A stretch of 64,000 bases of DNA from Vagococcus carniphilus (GTDB lineage Bacteria; Bacillota; Bacilli; Lactobacillales; Vagococcaceae). A program made the translations under genes and the position numbers. The DNA lies in NCBI RefSeq assembly GCF_014397115.1, contig NZ_CP060720.1:1628001-1692000 (forward strand), given 5' to 3'. This document shows, piece by piece, positions 21,701 to 30,782 of the stretch. The stretch's first letter is position 1; the number at the start of each line of letters is the position of its first letter. The notes under the pieces are model-generated. The model searched no databases. It worked only from the letters and a program-made list of their open reading frames with translations, and was not told the DNA's origin.

Positions 21701-22383
21701 GTAAGCATTTAAGTAAAGATGAAACTAACAAATTAAAAACAATTAATTCTAAATTGGAATTAGCTCGTAAAAATGAAGAAGCTCAATTAAAATTAGCAAC
21801 AAACCTAATCAATTCATTAGTGTTAGGTGATAAATCAAAAGAAAATCAAGTAACTAATGGGGCAAATCATGTTGGTGCAACTAAAAAGGCTCGCTTAGAG
21901 TTAGCTAAAGTTACTAGCTCTTATGGAAAATCACTTCCAGACTATCACCAGTCAGAGATGAGATTAATTGAAGCTGAAGGAAGAGTAAAAGCTATAGAAG
22001 AGGTAATTACTAAGATTGATAACTTACCAGAGATTAGTCAATTAAAACCCAAAGACTCAAGATTAGTTAATGAGATTAACAATTTGTTTAATCAATTAGC
22101 TAAAGTAGAACAAAATGAAGTGACTAACAGACAAGTTTTAGCAGATGCTAAGTCTCAACTAAGTAAAGCTGGAAGTCGCTATGGTTCTAATAAATCATCT
22201 AATGCTCCAAGTTCTAGAAAACCTGCAAGTAATAAGCGTGTGTCAACAAAAGCTGTTAGCAAAAGAAAACCTTTACCTAAAACAGGAGAAACAACTCAAA
22301 ATTATATTACTTCTCTTGGTGTAGCTATGCTAGGTAGCCTATTCTTTTGGAAAAAGAAAGAAGAGAAAGATTCTCTGCTATAA
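18745..22383 (+). CDS. LPXTG-anchored giant protein with intrinsic-factor-like alpha/alpha-barrel
   Basis: 1212 residues from the TTG at 18745 (6 bases after AAAGGGGA). Signal peptide (about 1-31). An alpha/alpha-barrel of prenyltransferase/transcobalamin N-terminal type (about 35-420) contains GGWALMDSKPDADITAM and AHGGFSSF repeats. Two InlB-type B-repeats follow (about 430-575; NITLYGQY and NITLYAKW). A long array of about 65-residue helical repeats ('IGEVTL..I..AR..F..L') runs to about 1130, ending in LPKTG (1177-1181), a hydrophobic segment and a charged tail. A sortase substrate on the wall. The barrel plus riboswitch context suggests corrinoid binding; this is inferred. Helical repeats match those of the protein at 48859. 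Confidence 0.82.
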   Translation: MKKNEKVSISKKILAGALVFTFTLATGQKVYAVAYNSEEDYKNLGVRFWEDEKPGVDFYINATSKYLLKEVPNPTFGSTSGDWSVFSLSRGMYLGADYLNDIPADYFSNYIAEVEHEVMTNKKLGDPKLTDIDRIIYSLTPLNYNIHSVSPNQTDLTLKISESFPLVRKQGINSPIWTLLAINSGEYKLHPNSNGDTNWNTEAKMIHYILDREIEKGIVNGGGWALMDSKPDADITAMTIQSLAPYYLSEEKFNQTGIEDSHHITYKDLKVAVERGIAKLSNLQQAHGGFSSFKASNSESTAQVIVALTEMGINPKSVNVPLTTINQTVSFVTEGAVRDGVKTNNMVDALLSFWDNTKLNPETGYAGFRHVTEGNDGGGGAGTGTNGMASDQATYALIAYDRFMTGQARLQNLMDQKTTPYKSFKAKPVNLTYDINGMTDVKSSSYLASSKIKTDTNPPKGKIFKNWNSKQDGSGVSYKAGDILSMPKENITLYGQYDYQKYGLSLNSNDGKITATIPTTFTVDDTILLPTEETIQKDGFAFDGWYTTSDFKGNPIKQINKGTTENITLYAKWIGTDYLKVINSINNIGEVTLEKENKIKEARTDFDNLDKEQQNRVTNLNTLVAAEAKLKELFEAATEEEKINAAVKAVETSINEIGEVTLASQNSIEKARKEFNDLGANQNRVNPSLVQKLNDAEVTLSNLQISSVEQNIQAIGKEVTLDSKYKIESARNYYNKLSDIQKPLVKNYKELEAAEIQLKKLEEEAAEEARVNALLKSVSDAIQAIGTVNLYDDSETRIQFARHKLDNLEMKVKALVPKEEIDTLENSEKEYKRLLTDRNERVQAVETSITAIETVTADSVSKIENARKLYDALSDQEKPLVKNSADLIKAEKELEIVKKVKQVEILIDSIGTVASENREKIVKADKAFNDLGQHKERVSSTHKKALEMNKNSLKLADDIKKFDVSHINADSKSSIDNLNKRASVLSKHLSKDETNKLKTINSKLELARKNEEAQLKLATNLINSLVLGDKSKENQVTNGANHVGATKKARLELAKVTSSYGKSLPDYHQSEMRLIEAEGRVKAIEEVITKIDNLPEISQLKPKDSRLVNEINNLFNQLAKVEQNEVTNRQVLADAKSQLSKAGSRYGSNKSSNAPSSRKPASNKRVSTKAVSKRKPLPKTGETTQNYITSLGVAMLGSLFFWKKKEEKDSLL

Positions 22384-22385
22384 AC

Positions 22386-22423
22386 AAATAAAGAATTAGT
22401 CTTTTTAGGCTAATTCTTTATTC
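22386..22423 (+). terminator. Intra-operon hairpin (weak terminator or processing site)
   Basis: AATAAAGAATTAG and CTAATTCTTTATT form a stem, but a good T run is missing. It may partially terminate transcription or set transcript stability between the LPXTG gene and the next gene. Confidence 0.55.
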
Positions 22424-22456
22424 TCATTATGGAGAAATTTAAGGAGGGGTAATAAC

Positions 22457-24169
22457 ATGGGGAATAAATTTCTAAGTTTTATTAAGAAATATAGATTTTT
22501 ACTAATTGTTTTGTTGATGGCTTCAACACTTTTAGGGACAGTCACCTTATTTGCTCAAAAACAAGAGGCAAAACTTCCAGAAAACCCTATTAGTAAAGAG
22601 GCTGTATCATCTACTGTTCTATTAGCTGGTAGTGATAAAGATGTTTCAAAAGCTTTAAAAGATAGTGGTGTTAAGTTTAATAAAAAACAAGACGCTGAAA
22701 AAAAAGATGAACAAGAATTAGCTGAAAATAAGGCAAAAGAAGTTAGTCAAAAACATATTGATAATAGTAAATTAGATCCAGGAATCGATAAAAATATCAC
22801 ACCCAGCAAGTTAAAGAAAAAAGAAAATAAAAGTGATCGAACTTACTTTACAACAACAATAAAAGATGGAGAGCAAGTAACAACTGAAGCGTATAAATTT
22901 AAAATTCTTCAGAAAGAATCCGATTTAAAAATTGAAAAACAACAAGTTTTAGTGAATGAACAAGAAGTTGATTTTTCAGGAACAGTTATCTTATCAAGTG
23001 GTGAAAATAAAATTGAAATAGTTATGACCTATAGTAATAAAAAAGGTCAGACCTTTAAGGTAGCTAAAAACTATACTGTTTATTTTAATAGTAAAATTGA
23101 AATAAAAACTTCTTTGAAAGATAACGAAACAGTTGAAAAAGAGCTCTTTAAGTTTGAGGCTTATTCTATTCGAAATAAAAAAGAAGAGCCTATCTCTGTT
23201 TATTTAAATGGAAAAGAAGTTGAGGCTTCTAAAGTATTTGCTTATGAAGTAACTTTAGAAGCTGGAGAAAACCTGATTGAACTAAAAGCTGGTTCTGAAA
23301 AAGAGGTATTAGAAGAATCTTACGTTATTAATTATAAAAAACAAGAAGATTCTAATCATGAAAAAGAGTCAGGTCCACCTACAATATCAGTGGATACATT
23401 ACAAAATGATATGACTGTCGAAAATGAGAAGTTAACTTTTAAAGTAACAGCAAAAACACATTCTGGTGATTCATTAGATTCGTTCCAAGTTTATTTAAAT
23501 GATGAAGAAATTGGTGAAGAATGGAAAAAATCTGGTGAAGCACAATATACTACACATTTAGTTGAAAGTATTAACACGATTAAAATTATTGCTGTAGATA
23601 AAGAAGAAAAAAGTAAAGCAACTTATAGAATTAACTATAAAACAAAATCTATCGGCAAAGCCACTTTTTCAGTAGAGGCAAGTACGGTTGGTTTTCCTGA
23701 AGTAATTCCACCAACTGATATTGACTTAGAAGAAGGCGTGCCAGCCTCAGAATATTTAATTAAATTGTTAGAAGAATATGGTTATGCCTATCAACACACG
23801 GGACGTACTCAGAAGAACTTCTATCTTGCTTCAATTGATTCAAGAAGTGGTGATTTCTTTAATGGCGGATCTCCATTAATTCCGGGTAATTTAAAAGAGT
23901 TACTTATTGAAAAAAGATTGTTAGATGATTCTAAAGAAATTCAGGAGGATAATTATGATGGCATCTACCTTCCAAAAGATCATGGTAAATTAGGAGAATT
24001 TGATTTTACTAATGCGTCTGGTTGGATGTATAGCGTAAATGGTGTTTATCCTAATGTTGGTTTTGCTGACTATTTCTTAAGAGATGGTGATTCTGTTCGC
24101 CTAAGATTCACTTTAATGTTAGGAGCAGATATCGGTGGAGGTTTTGATGGTAATTATGGAAATTGGTAA
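22457..24169 (+). CDS. Membrane-anchored DUF4430 (transcobalamin C-domain-like) protein with Ig-like modules
   Basis: 570 residues. A short basic N-terminus and a hydrophobic segment (about 13-33) act as signal anchor. A charged linker is followed by three beta-rich Ig-like modules (about 125-395), and the C-terminal DUF4430 domain occupies about 398-570. The hallmark is SGWMYSVNGVYPNVGFADYF followed by a GDSVRLRFTL strand, closely resembling the W..…P..G.ADY..…G..I…FT pattern at the end of mammalian transcobalamin and intrinsic factor. AAGGAGGGG precedes the ATG. Role: probable extracellular corrinoid-binding beta-domain (inference). Confidence 0.82.
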   Translation: MGNKFLSFIKKYRFLLIVLLMASTLLGTVTLFAQKQEAKLPENPISKEAVSSTVLLAGSDKDVSKALKDSGVKFNKKQDAEKKDEQELAENKAKEVSQKHIDNSKLDPGIDKNITPSKLKKKENKSDRTYFTTTIKDGEQVTTEAYKFKILQKESDLKIEKQQVLVNEQEVDFSGTVILSSGENKIEIVMTYSNKKGQTFKVAKNYTVYFNSKIEIKTSLKDNETVEKELFKFEAYSIRNKKEEPISVYLNGKEVEASKVFAYEVTLEAGENLIELKAGSEKEVLEESYVINYKKQEDSNHEKESGPPTISVDTLQNDMTVENEKLTFKVTAKTHSGDSLDSFQVYLNDEEIGEEWKKSGEAQYTTHLVESINTIKIIAVDKEEKSKATYRINYKTKSIGKATFSVEASTVGFPEVIPPTDIDLEEGVPASEYLIKLLEEYGYAYQHTGRTQKNFYLASIDSRSGDFFNGGSPLIPGNLKELLIEKRLLDDSKEIQEDNYDGIYLPKDHGKLGEFDFTNASGWMYSVNGVYPNVGFADYFLRDGDSVRLRFTLMLGADIGGGFDGNYGNW

Positions 24170-24170
24170 A

Positions 24171-26036
24171 ATGAAGAAATATATTCTAGGCTGTATTGTA
24201 TTATTTTTCTTAAGTTTAGGATTTACAACAACGACTCTAGCTAAAGAATACTCAAGCAAAGAATTAGAACAAGTGGCTGGCAAAATCATTGATTGGCAAA
24301 CTAAAAAAAGTGATGAAACAACAATTTTTGACTCAGGTCTATTATTAGAAGCTGGTTCAAATTCATCTGATTGGTTTGCAATTGGTGTTAGTCGTCTTGG
24401 CAAGGAAGCTAATTATTTAGACTATCAAGCTATGCTTAGTGAAAATGTGGAAAAAAGATATCAAACAAGTCATTTATTAAGTGTAGGTAAAGCAACGGAG
24501 TGGCACCGCATAGGTCTTGCTTATCTTGCATCTGGTGGAAATCCAACTGATTTAAGTTTTGATGGAAAGAAAAAGATTAATCTAATTAATGATGGAACAT
24601 ATAATCGTGGAGAAACTAAACCATTAGCTGCTCAAGGAACTAATGGTTTAATTTTCGGCTTAATCTTATTAGATAGTATGAATTATGAAGTGCCAGAAAA
24701 AGCAAAAGATACAAGAAAAGATATAATCACTGAATTATTAAATGCTCAAAATGAAGATGGTGGTTTTCCTCTTGCCAAAGAAACAGATTCAGATGTTGAT
24801 ATTACAGCGATGGCACTTACTTCTTTAGCACCTTATTATAATTCAGAAGAACTATTTAAATTAAAAAATAATAAAACAATCCAAGCAAAAGAAGCGATTG
24901 AACGTGGTTTAACTTATCTTTCAGAATCTCAAAATAAAGAGGGTGGATTTGAAAGCTGGGGAACTCCTAATCCAGAAAGTGCTACTCAAGTAATCTTAGC
25001 ATTAACCGCTTTAAATATTGATCCTCAAAAAGATGAGCGTTTTATAAAAAATAATCATAACTTAATTGATTTTCTTTTAACCTTTCAAATGAAAGATGGC
25101 GGATTCGTTCATTCTTTTGAATACGATGAAGAGAATCCATCAGCTAAACCAGATGAATCTAATGCCATGGCAAGTGAACAAGTTTTAACTGCGTTAGGTG
25201 CTTTGATTCGTGAGCAAAATATGATGAGACATTTTTACGATTTTAGACCTGAAATGACTAAAGAAATAGCTAGTCAAGTAACTCAAGTTAATGAAAAAAT
25301 CACTGATTTGAGTGATAAAGATGATGTAATCGAGGTCTATAAAGATTACAGTCAATTACCAATTGAAGAAAAGCGTTATGTCAAAAACTATCGTTTGTTG
25401 AGTGAAAAAATTAAAAATTTTGATATTCCTGTTGAACAGAATGATTTTACCTCATCTAATATTGGTAAAAGTTTAAATCAATCTGGAACAATCACAAGCG
25501 TTTCTAGCAAAAAAGAAGTTTCTTTAAATGAAGATGTTTCTGAAAAAATGAAACAAGTAAAAAAAATTGAAAGAAAAAATTTAAGTCTTTCAGATTTACC
25601 TTTAGTCTATTCAACTTATTATTTAGCTCAAAAAGAAGATGCATCAGAAAGTGATTTGAAATTACTAAAAGATTTGATGAAACAACTTGAAGAAAGACAA
25701 GGAACAATTGATAAAATTAGTGAGCAAATCAAAAAAGAATACTATCCTATGGACAAATTAGGAGCTAAGGATTATTTCAGAATCAAGAAAACAATGAAAT
25801 CATTAGATGAATTATCAGAAGAAAATCGTCGACTTGTTTTTGGTTATGAAGATTTAGAGAAAACAGTTGCTCATACTACTTCTCTCATTAGAAGCGCTGT
25901 GATATCTGTCATTGTTTTGCTTGTTATCATAATTGGTTTACTTGTTTTAGCTAAAAATAGAAAGAAACGTAAGAAAGAAAGATATGACAAAATGATGATG
26001 TCTGATGACGACGATGAGGAGTATGAAGACGAATGA
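24171..26036 (+). CDS. Membrane-anchored alpha/alpha-barrel (prenyltransferase/transcobalamin-like) protein
   Basis: About 621 residues: signal peptide (1-25), alpha/alpha-barrel (about 30-365) with the repeats GGFPLAKETDSDVDITAMAL, GGFESWGTPNPESATQVILAL and GGFVHSF, and a charged helical stalk (about 370-570). A C-terminal membrane segment (about 575-600) and a very acidic cytoplasmic tail end the protein. Starts at 24171 (MKKYILG, classical signal) or 24156 are both possible; neither has a strong ribosome site, so coupling to the preceding gene, which ends at 24169, is likely. The barrel is a paralogue of the one in the LPXTG protein upstream. Proposed corrinoid-binding alpha half. Confidence 0.8.
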   Translation: MKKYILGCIVLFFLSLGFTTTTLAKEYSSKELEQVAGKIIDWQTKKSDETTIFDSGLLLEAGSNSSDWFAIGVSRLGKEANYLDYQAMLSENVEKRYQTSHLLSVGKATEWHRIGLAYLASGGNPTDLSFDGKKKINLINDGTYNRGETKPLAAQGTNGLIFGLILLDSMNYEVPEKAKDTRKDIITELLNAQNEDGGFPLAKETDSDVDITAMALTSLAPYYNSEELFKLKNNKTIQAKEAIERGLTYLSESQNKEGGFESWGTPNPESATQVILALTALNIDPQKDERFIKNNHNLIDFLLTFQMKDGGFVHSFEYDEENPSAKPDESNAMASEQVLTALGALIREQNMMRHFYDFRPEMTKEIASQVTQVNEKITDLSDKDDVIEVYKDYSQLPIEEKRYVKNYRLLSEKIKNFDIPVEQNDFTSSNIGKSLNQSGTITSVSSKKEVSLNEDVSEKMKQVKKIERKNLSLSDLPLVYSTYYLAQKEDASESDLKLLKDLMKQLEERQGTIDKISEQIKKEYYPMDKLGAKDYFRIKKTMKSLDELSEENRRLVFGYEDLEKTVAHTTSLIRSAVISVIVLLVIIIGLLVLAKNRKKRKKERYDKMMMSDDDDEEYEDE

Positions 26037-26587
26037 AAAAGGATTTTTTAATTGTCGTAGTTTTATTATTCTTTGGAGCTTTTCTTTTTAAAGGAACTAA
26101 AATTCAAAGTGTTGACGACTATTATCTAACGCACATTGATGACATTACGCCTGAGTCTGAAACAGTTACCCTGAGTATTGAGGCAAAAACTCTTTTAGAT
26201 AATATGGATAAATTAGATGAGAATTTACGTTCTGAAAAGTATGTTCCAAAGAATGGCGTCATCTTAAAAGAGACAGAAGTTGTTCTTAGAAATAAAGATA
26301 CGGTTTTCGATTTATTGAACCGAACAACGCGTTACAACAAAATCCAATTTGATTATCAAGGATCTGATAATAATTCATTTGGTAGTAACTATATTAAAGG
26401 AATTAATTATCTTTATGAGTTCTCAGCAGGGCCCTTAAGTGGCTGGATGTATAAAGTGAACGGGAAGTTTCCTGATTACGGTGTGAGTAAATATTTCGCT
26501 AAAGATAAAGATAAGATAGAAATTATTTATACCTGTGATTTAGGAAGAGATATTGGGGGAGGGTTTAACAATGAATCTGAGAAGTAA
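26033..26587 (+). CDS. Small extracellular DUF4430 protein
   Basis: 184 residues: N-terminal signal/anchor (about 3-20), a linker, then a single DUF4430 domain (about 80-178) with SGWMYKVNGKFPDYGVSKYF and the terminal DLGRDIGGGF shared with the protein at 22457. Overlaps the barrel gene by 4 bp (ATGA), so the two products are probably made in equal amounts and may form an alpha/beta pair like the two domains of intrinsic factor. It also overlaps the EcfT gene. Confidence 0.82.
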   Translation: MKKDFLIVVVLLFFGAFLFKGTKIQSVDDYYLTHIDDITPESETVTLSIEAKTLLDNMDKLDENLRSEKYVPKNGVILKETEVVLRNKDTVFDLLNRTTRYNKIQFDYQGSDNNSFGSNYIKGINYLYEFSAGPLSGWMYKVNGKFPDYGVSKYFAKDKDKIEIIYTCDLGRDIGGGFNNESEK

Positions 26588-27464
26588 CGAACTAGCTTTT
26601 GAACGGTTTCACCCCTTCGTACTGTTCCTTTACTATATGACGATTATCTTTTTTAGTATGTTCACAACAAATCCTATTTTATTAGGAATTTCACTCATCG
26701 GAAGTTTAGCTTATTTATTAATAATAGCCAAAAGCGTTTGGAAAGTTATTCTTTATTATTCTGTGATTTTTATGATTATTATGTTAACAAATCCTTTATT
26801 TGTTCATAATGGTGAAACCATTTTATTTTTCATGAATGACAAACCGGTTACATTAGAAGCCTTTTTATATGGTGGAATGGTAGGTTTAATGATTGTTTCC
26901 ATTATCTTTTGGTTTAAAAGTTATAACGAGGTTATGACATCTGATAAATTTATCTATTTATTTGGTAATATTGCACCTAAAATTTCTATTACGTTATCGA
27001 TGATTTTACGCTATGTTCCTTTATTTAAAGAACAAATCAAAAAAATTAATATGACACAGAAAACACTTGGACTTTACGCTAGTGATAGCTATTCAGACAA
27101 ACTATTGAGTGGTTTAAGAGTTTTTAGAAGCTTAATTGGTTGGTCGTTAGAAAATAGTGTTGATGTCGCTCGTTCAATGAAATCAAGAGGTTATGGGTTA
27201 AAAGGAAGAACTCATTTCTCTTTATTTAAATTCTATTTTGAAGATGCGTTATTACTTGGTATGAATCTGATCTTCTTAATGATAATCTTTTTAATGGTAA
27301 AAAGTGGTATCGTTAGCATCAATTACTATCCTTTAGTAGATCCATTTTATTTTACAACGCAAACAGTCTTGCTATATATCGGAACCGGACTATTTGTTTT
27401 ACTTCCAACTCTTATAGAAATGAAGGAGCAGTTGCTATGGCGCTTATTGATATCAAAAATTTAA
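26571..27464 (+). CDS. ECF transporter transmembrane (T) component
   Basis: 297-residue integral membrane protein of the CbiQ/EcfT family that couples the ATPases to the substrate-binding S component. About six hydrophobic segments are present. The cytoplasmic coupling-helix motif ARSMKSRGYGLKGRT (near 200) is diagnostic. The ATG at 26571 is chosen because GGGGGAGGG lies just before it; the frame extends further upstream inside the preceding gene. Overlaps both neighbours, indicating a tight operon. Confidence 0.9.
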   Translation: MNLRSNELAFERFHPFVLFLYYMTIIFFSMFTTNPILLGISLIGSLAYLLIIAKSVWKVILYYSVIFMIIMLTNPLFVHNGETILFFMNDKPVTLEAFLYGGMVGLMIVSIIFWFKSYNEVMTSDKFIYLFGNIAPKISITLSMILRYVPLFKEQIKKINMTQKTLGLYASDSYSDKLLSGLRVFRSLIGWSLENSVDVARSMKSRGYGLKGRTHFSLFKFYFEDALLLGMNLIFLMIIFLMVKSGIVSINYYPLVDPFYFTTQTVLLYIGTGLFVLLPTLIEMKEQLLWRLLISKI

Positions 27465-29137
27465 ATTTTAAATACGCAGGTAATGAGGAGAAAACATTAA
27501 AAGATGTTTCTCTTACTGTTAATCAAGGTGAATTTGTCGTTTTATGCGGCGCTTCTGGTTGCGGTAAAACAACCCTTCTAAATCTTTTAAAACCTTCTCT
27601 TGCACCAAATGGAAGTAGAGAAGGAGAAATCTTATTTTTAGACAAAGAATTAAAAGAACATGACGAACGCTCTATTGCAAGTGATATCGGTTTTGTTATG
27701 CAAAATCCAGATAGCCAAATTGTAACAGATAAAGTGTGGCATGAATTAGTGTTTGGCTTAGAAAATATGGGTATTCCTACTAATATCATGAAGCGTCGAG
27801 TAGGGGAAATGGCTAGCTTTTTTGGTATCCAACATTTATTTAGAAAAAAAACAAGCGAACTTTCAGGAGGACAAAAACAATTAGTGAACCTTGCTAGCGT
27901 TCTTGTCATGCAACCTAAATTACTTGTTTTAGATGAGCCTACCTCTCAACTTGATCCAATTGCAGCAACTGAGTTCATTCAAACTTTACATAAATTAAAT
28001 ACTGAGTTAGGAATCACTATTGTTATTGTTGAGCACCGTTTAGAAGATGTTTTCCCACTTGCTGATAAAGTTATTATTATGAATGATGGAGAAATTATCA
28101 TGGATGATAGCCCACGAGTTGTTGGTGAAACGATTCAAGATTATCCAAAAGCGATTTCGATGATTCATGGGTTACCAAGTGCTGTGAGGATTTTTAGCGG
28201 TTTAAATCAACAAGGAACTTGTCCATTAACTGTTAGAGAAGGTAAAGATTTTCTTAATAAGTTTTATCTGCCAAACGAAGAATCTAGCACAGAAGAATTT
28301 GAAATGGACTCTGAGTCTGTTGAAAAAGAATCAGCTATTATTAAGATTAAGGATGTTTGTTTCAAGTATGAAAGAGATTTACCTGATGTCTTATACAAAT
28401 TGAATCTAACACTTCGTAAAGGAGAGGTATTCAGTGTATTAGGCGGAAATGGTGTAGGAAAGTCCACCTTACTTAGTGTCCTATCTGGACAAAGAAGAGC
28501 TTATAAGGGTAAAGTCATCATTCGAGATAAATCGATTAAAAAATACAAAAATAATGAGTTGTACAAGCATAATCTAGCTTTCTTACCTCAAAATCCTCAA
28601 ACTGTTTTTCTTAAAAGCACTGTTGAAGAAGACTACCGAGAAATTAGTAAAGTTATCGGGTACTCAAATGAAGAAATGACGGAATTAATAAAAGAAACTC
28701 TTGAAAAATTAGGAATTAGTCATTTAGCTGACAAACATCCTTATGATTTAAGTGGTGGAGAACAACAAAAAGCCGCTCTTGGAAAAATTTTATTATTAAA
28801 ACCTTCAATTATTTTATTGGATGAACCAACAAAAGGAATGGATGCTTTTTCGAAAAAAAGCTTTTCAAAAATTCTATCTGATATGAAAAAAGAGGATATT
28901 ACTGTATTAATGGTGACTCATGATGTAGAATTTGCTGCTGAAAATTCAGATAGATGTGGGTTGTTCTTTGACCGAAATATTATATCAATTGATAAAACAG
29001 TTGAATTTTTTGCTAGCAATACATTCTATACAACAGCTTCTAATCGAATTGCTAGAGACTTTTATCCCAAAGCGATTACAGTCGAAAATGTTGTTGAAGA
29101 AGCTAAAACAAAAGAGAGGATGAAAGCTCATGACTAA
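27437..29137 (+). CDS. ECF transporter fused double ATPase (A-A')
   Basis: 566 residues holding two complete ABC cassettes. The first (about 1-230) has GASGCGKTTLL, LSGGQKQLV and LVLDEPTSQLD; the second (about 295-520) has GGNGVGKSTLL, LSGGEQQKAALG and ILLDEPTKGMD. This is the fused equivalent of EcfA1-EcfA2. The gene starts inside the T-component gene and ends overlapping the S-component gene. Dedicated ATPases make this a group I ECF system rather than one sharing a global EcfAAT module. Confidence 0.92.
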   Translation: MALIDIKNLNFKYAGNEEKTLKDVSLTVNQGEFVVLCGASGCGKTTLLNLLKPSLAPNGSREGEILFLDKELKEHDERSIASDIGFVMQNPDSQIVTDKVWHELVFGLENMGIPTNIMKRRVGEMASFFGIQHLFRKKTSELSGGQKQLVNLASVLVMQPKLLVLDEPTSQLDPIAATEFIQTLHKLNTELGITIVIVEHRLEDVFPLADKVIIMNDGEIIMDDSPRVVGETIQDYPKAISMIHGLPSAVRIFSGLNQQGTCPLTVREGKDFLNKFYLPNEESSTEEFEMDSESVEKESAIIKIKDVCFKYERDLPDVLYKLNLTLRKGEVFSVLGGNGVGKSTLLSVLSGQRRAYKGKVIIRDKSIKKYKNNELYKHNLAFLPQNPQTVFLKSTVEEDYREISKVIGYSNEEMTELIKETLEKLGISHLADKHPYDLSGGEQQKAALGKILLLKPSIILLDEPTKGMDAFSKKSFSKILSDMKKEDITVLMVTHDVEFAAENSDRCGLFFDRNIISIDKTVEFFASNTFYTTASNRIARDFYPKAITVENVVEEAKTKERMKAHD

Positions 29138-29831
29138 AAATAAAAAAATAGCGATGAATTTACTTTTAGTTGTGGGGGTACCGCTCTTAATTCTTTTAGG
29201 TATTTATTTATTCAATGATCGTAAATATAATATTATTTCAATATTAGTTGCTATTGTTGCTTGTATACCTGGGTTTTACAAGTATGAAAAAAGAGATTCA
29301 AATATGCTACTAATTGTTGTGATAGCCGTTCTTTCTGCTATATCTATTATCGGAAGAGTTGCTTTTGGTTTGATTCCTTTCTTTAAACCAGTTAGTGCTG
29401 TTGTTATTTTGTCAGGTATTTATTTAGGAAAAGAAGAAGGATTTCTAATTGGAGCTTTATCAGCTATTGGTTCAAATATCTTTTTCGGTCAAGGACCATG
29501 GACGCCTTTTCAAATGTTTACATGGGGAATGATTGGTTTTATTTCAGGTCTACCTTGGATTAGTAAAAAATGTAAAGAAAATAAATTTTATTTAAGCTTA
29601 TTAGGAGCCTTTTCGGGTATTATTTTTACAATGATTATGGACTTATGGTCAACATTAAACTTTCAAGACGTCTCTCTTGAAAGATACGGACTTTTACTGA
29701 TAAAAGCTGCTCCAATCACGTTAATCTACATTGTATCTAATATTATTTTCTTGCTTGTTTTACAAGAGCCAATAGGAAAAATGTTAGAAAGAATTGATCA
29801 AAAATACGGAATTAAGGAAATGGGAAAATAA
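29130..29831 (+). CDS. ECF transporter substrate-specific (S) component, probable cobalamin type
   Basis: 233-residue integral membrane protein with about six to seven hydrophobic segments. GRVAFGLIPFFKPVSAVVIL and SNIFFGQGPWTPFQMFTWG resemble the S-component family that includes the lactobacillar B12 transporter CbrT. It is encoded directly after the T and A genes and under a cobalamin riboswitch, so cobalamin or a corrinoid precursor is the most likely substrate (inference). Overlaps the ATPase gene by 8 bp and abuts the MoxR gene. Confidence 0.8.
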   Translation: MTKNKKIAMNLLLVVGVPLLILLGIYLFNDRKYNIISILVAIVACIPGFYKYEKRDSNMLLIVVIAVLSAISIIGRVAFGLIPFFKPVSAVVILSGIYLGKEEGFLIGALSAIGSNIFFGQGPWTPFQMFTWGMIGFISGLPWISKKCKENKFYLSLLGAFSGIIFTMIMDLWSTLNFQDVSLERYGLLLIKAAPITLIYIVSNIIFLLVLQEPIGKMLERIDQKYGIKEMGK

Positions 29832-30782
29832 ATGAATAATAAAGTGAATGAAATACTATTAGAAGTTAAGAAAAACGTAAAAGGTAAAGATGAGGTTATT
29901 GAAAAAATTCTGATGACTATTTTAGCTAAAGGTCATGTGTTACTAGAAGATGTCCCTGGTGTTGGTAAAACAACTCTTGCCCTTAGTTTTAGCCGTGTAA
30001 TGGATTTAGACTTTAAACGAATCCAGTTTACACCTGATGTAACACCCTCAGACGTAGTTGGTTTTACAATGTATGATTCAAAGAAACAAGATTTTGTTTT
30101 CAAACAAGGTGCTGTTATGTCCAATCTAGTATTAGCAGATGAAATTAACCGAACTTCAAGTAAAACACAATCAGCGCTTCTTGAAGTCATGGAAGAACAC
30201 CAAGTAACAGTTGATGGACAAACTTATTCGGTACCAGAACCATTTTTTGTTATCGGAACTCAAAATCCAATCGGTTCAGCTGGAACTCAAATGTTACCAA
30301 ACTCTCAATTAGACCGTTTTATGGTTTGTTTAGAAGTTGGTTATCCATCAAATGATGCTTTAGTCGACATCTTAAGAGATCGTCAGTCAAGTAAACCACT
30401 TGAAAAATTGCAAACTCTTGTCACTAAAGAAGAATTGCTAAAAATGCAAGAAGAGGTAATGAAAGTAACGATTCATGACGATATTTTAATGTATATTGCT
30501 AATTTATGTGAGGCAACACGTCAACATGAAATGGTTGAGCTAGGTGTTAGTCCTCGTGGTGCATTAGCTATTAGTCTTCTTGCTAAAAGTAAAGCTTATG
30601 TTTCAGGAAGAGATTATGTGACACCAGAAGATGTTTTAGCTATCTTTTCAGATGCAACTCACCATAGATTAGTTCTTAAGAATACAGCTCGTTTAGCCAA
30701 TCAACATGCTCGTTTAGTGATTGAAGCAATTACTAAAGAAGTTAAAACAGGCCTAGTAAACGAGGGTGAAAAGAATGCGTAA
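29832..30782 (+). CDS. MoxR-family AAA+ ATPase
   Basis: 316 residues, with Walker A EDVPGVGKTTLALSF near residue 37, Walker B LVLADEINRTSSKTQSALL, sensor 1 VIGTQNPIGSAGT and the C-terminal helical lid. MoxR proteins are chaperone-like ATPases that typically work with DUF58 and membrane VWA or transglutaminase-fold partners encoded beside them, as here. Starts one base after the S-component stop. Presence inside a cobalamin-controlled operon is unusual. Confidence 0.92.
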   Translation: MNNKVNEILLEVKKNVKGKDEVIEKILMTILAKGHVLLEDVPGVGKTTLALSFSRVMDLDFKRIQFTPDVTPSDVVGFTMYDSKKQDFVFKQGAVMSNLVLADEINRTSSKTQSALLEVMEEHQVTVDGQTYSVPEPFFVIGTQNPIGSAGTQMLPNSQLDRFMVCLEVGYPSNDALVDILRDRQSSKPLEKLQTLVTKEELLKMQEEVMKVTIHDDILMYIANLCEATRQHEMVELGVSPRGALAISLLAKSKAYVSGRDYVTPEDVLAIFSDATHHRLVLKNTARLANQHARLVIEAITKEVKTGLVNEGEKNA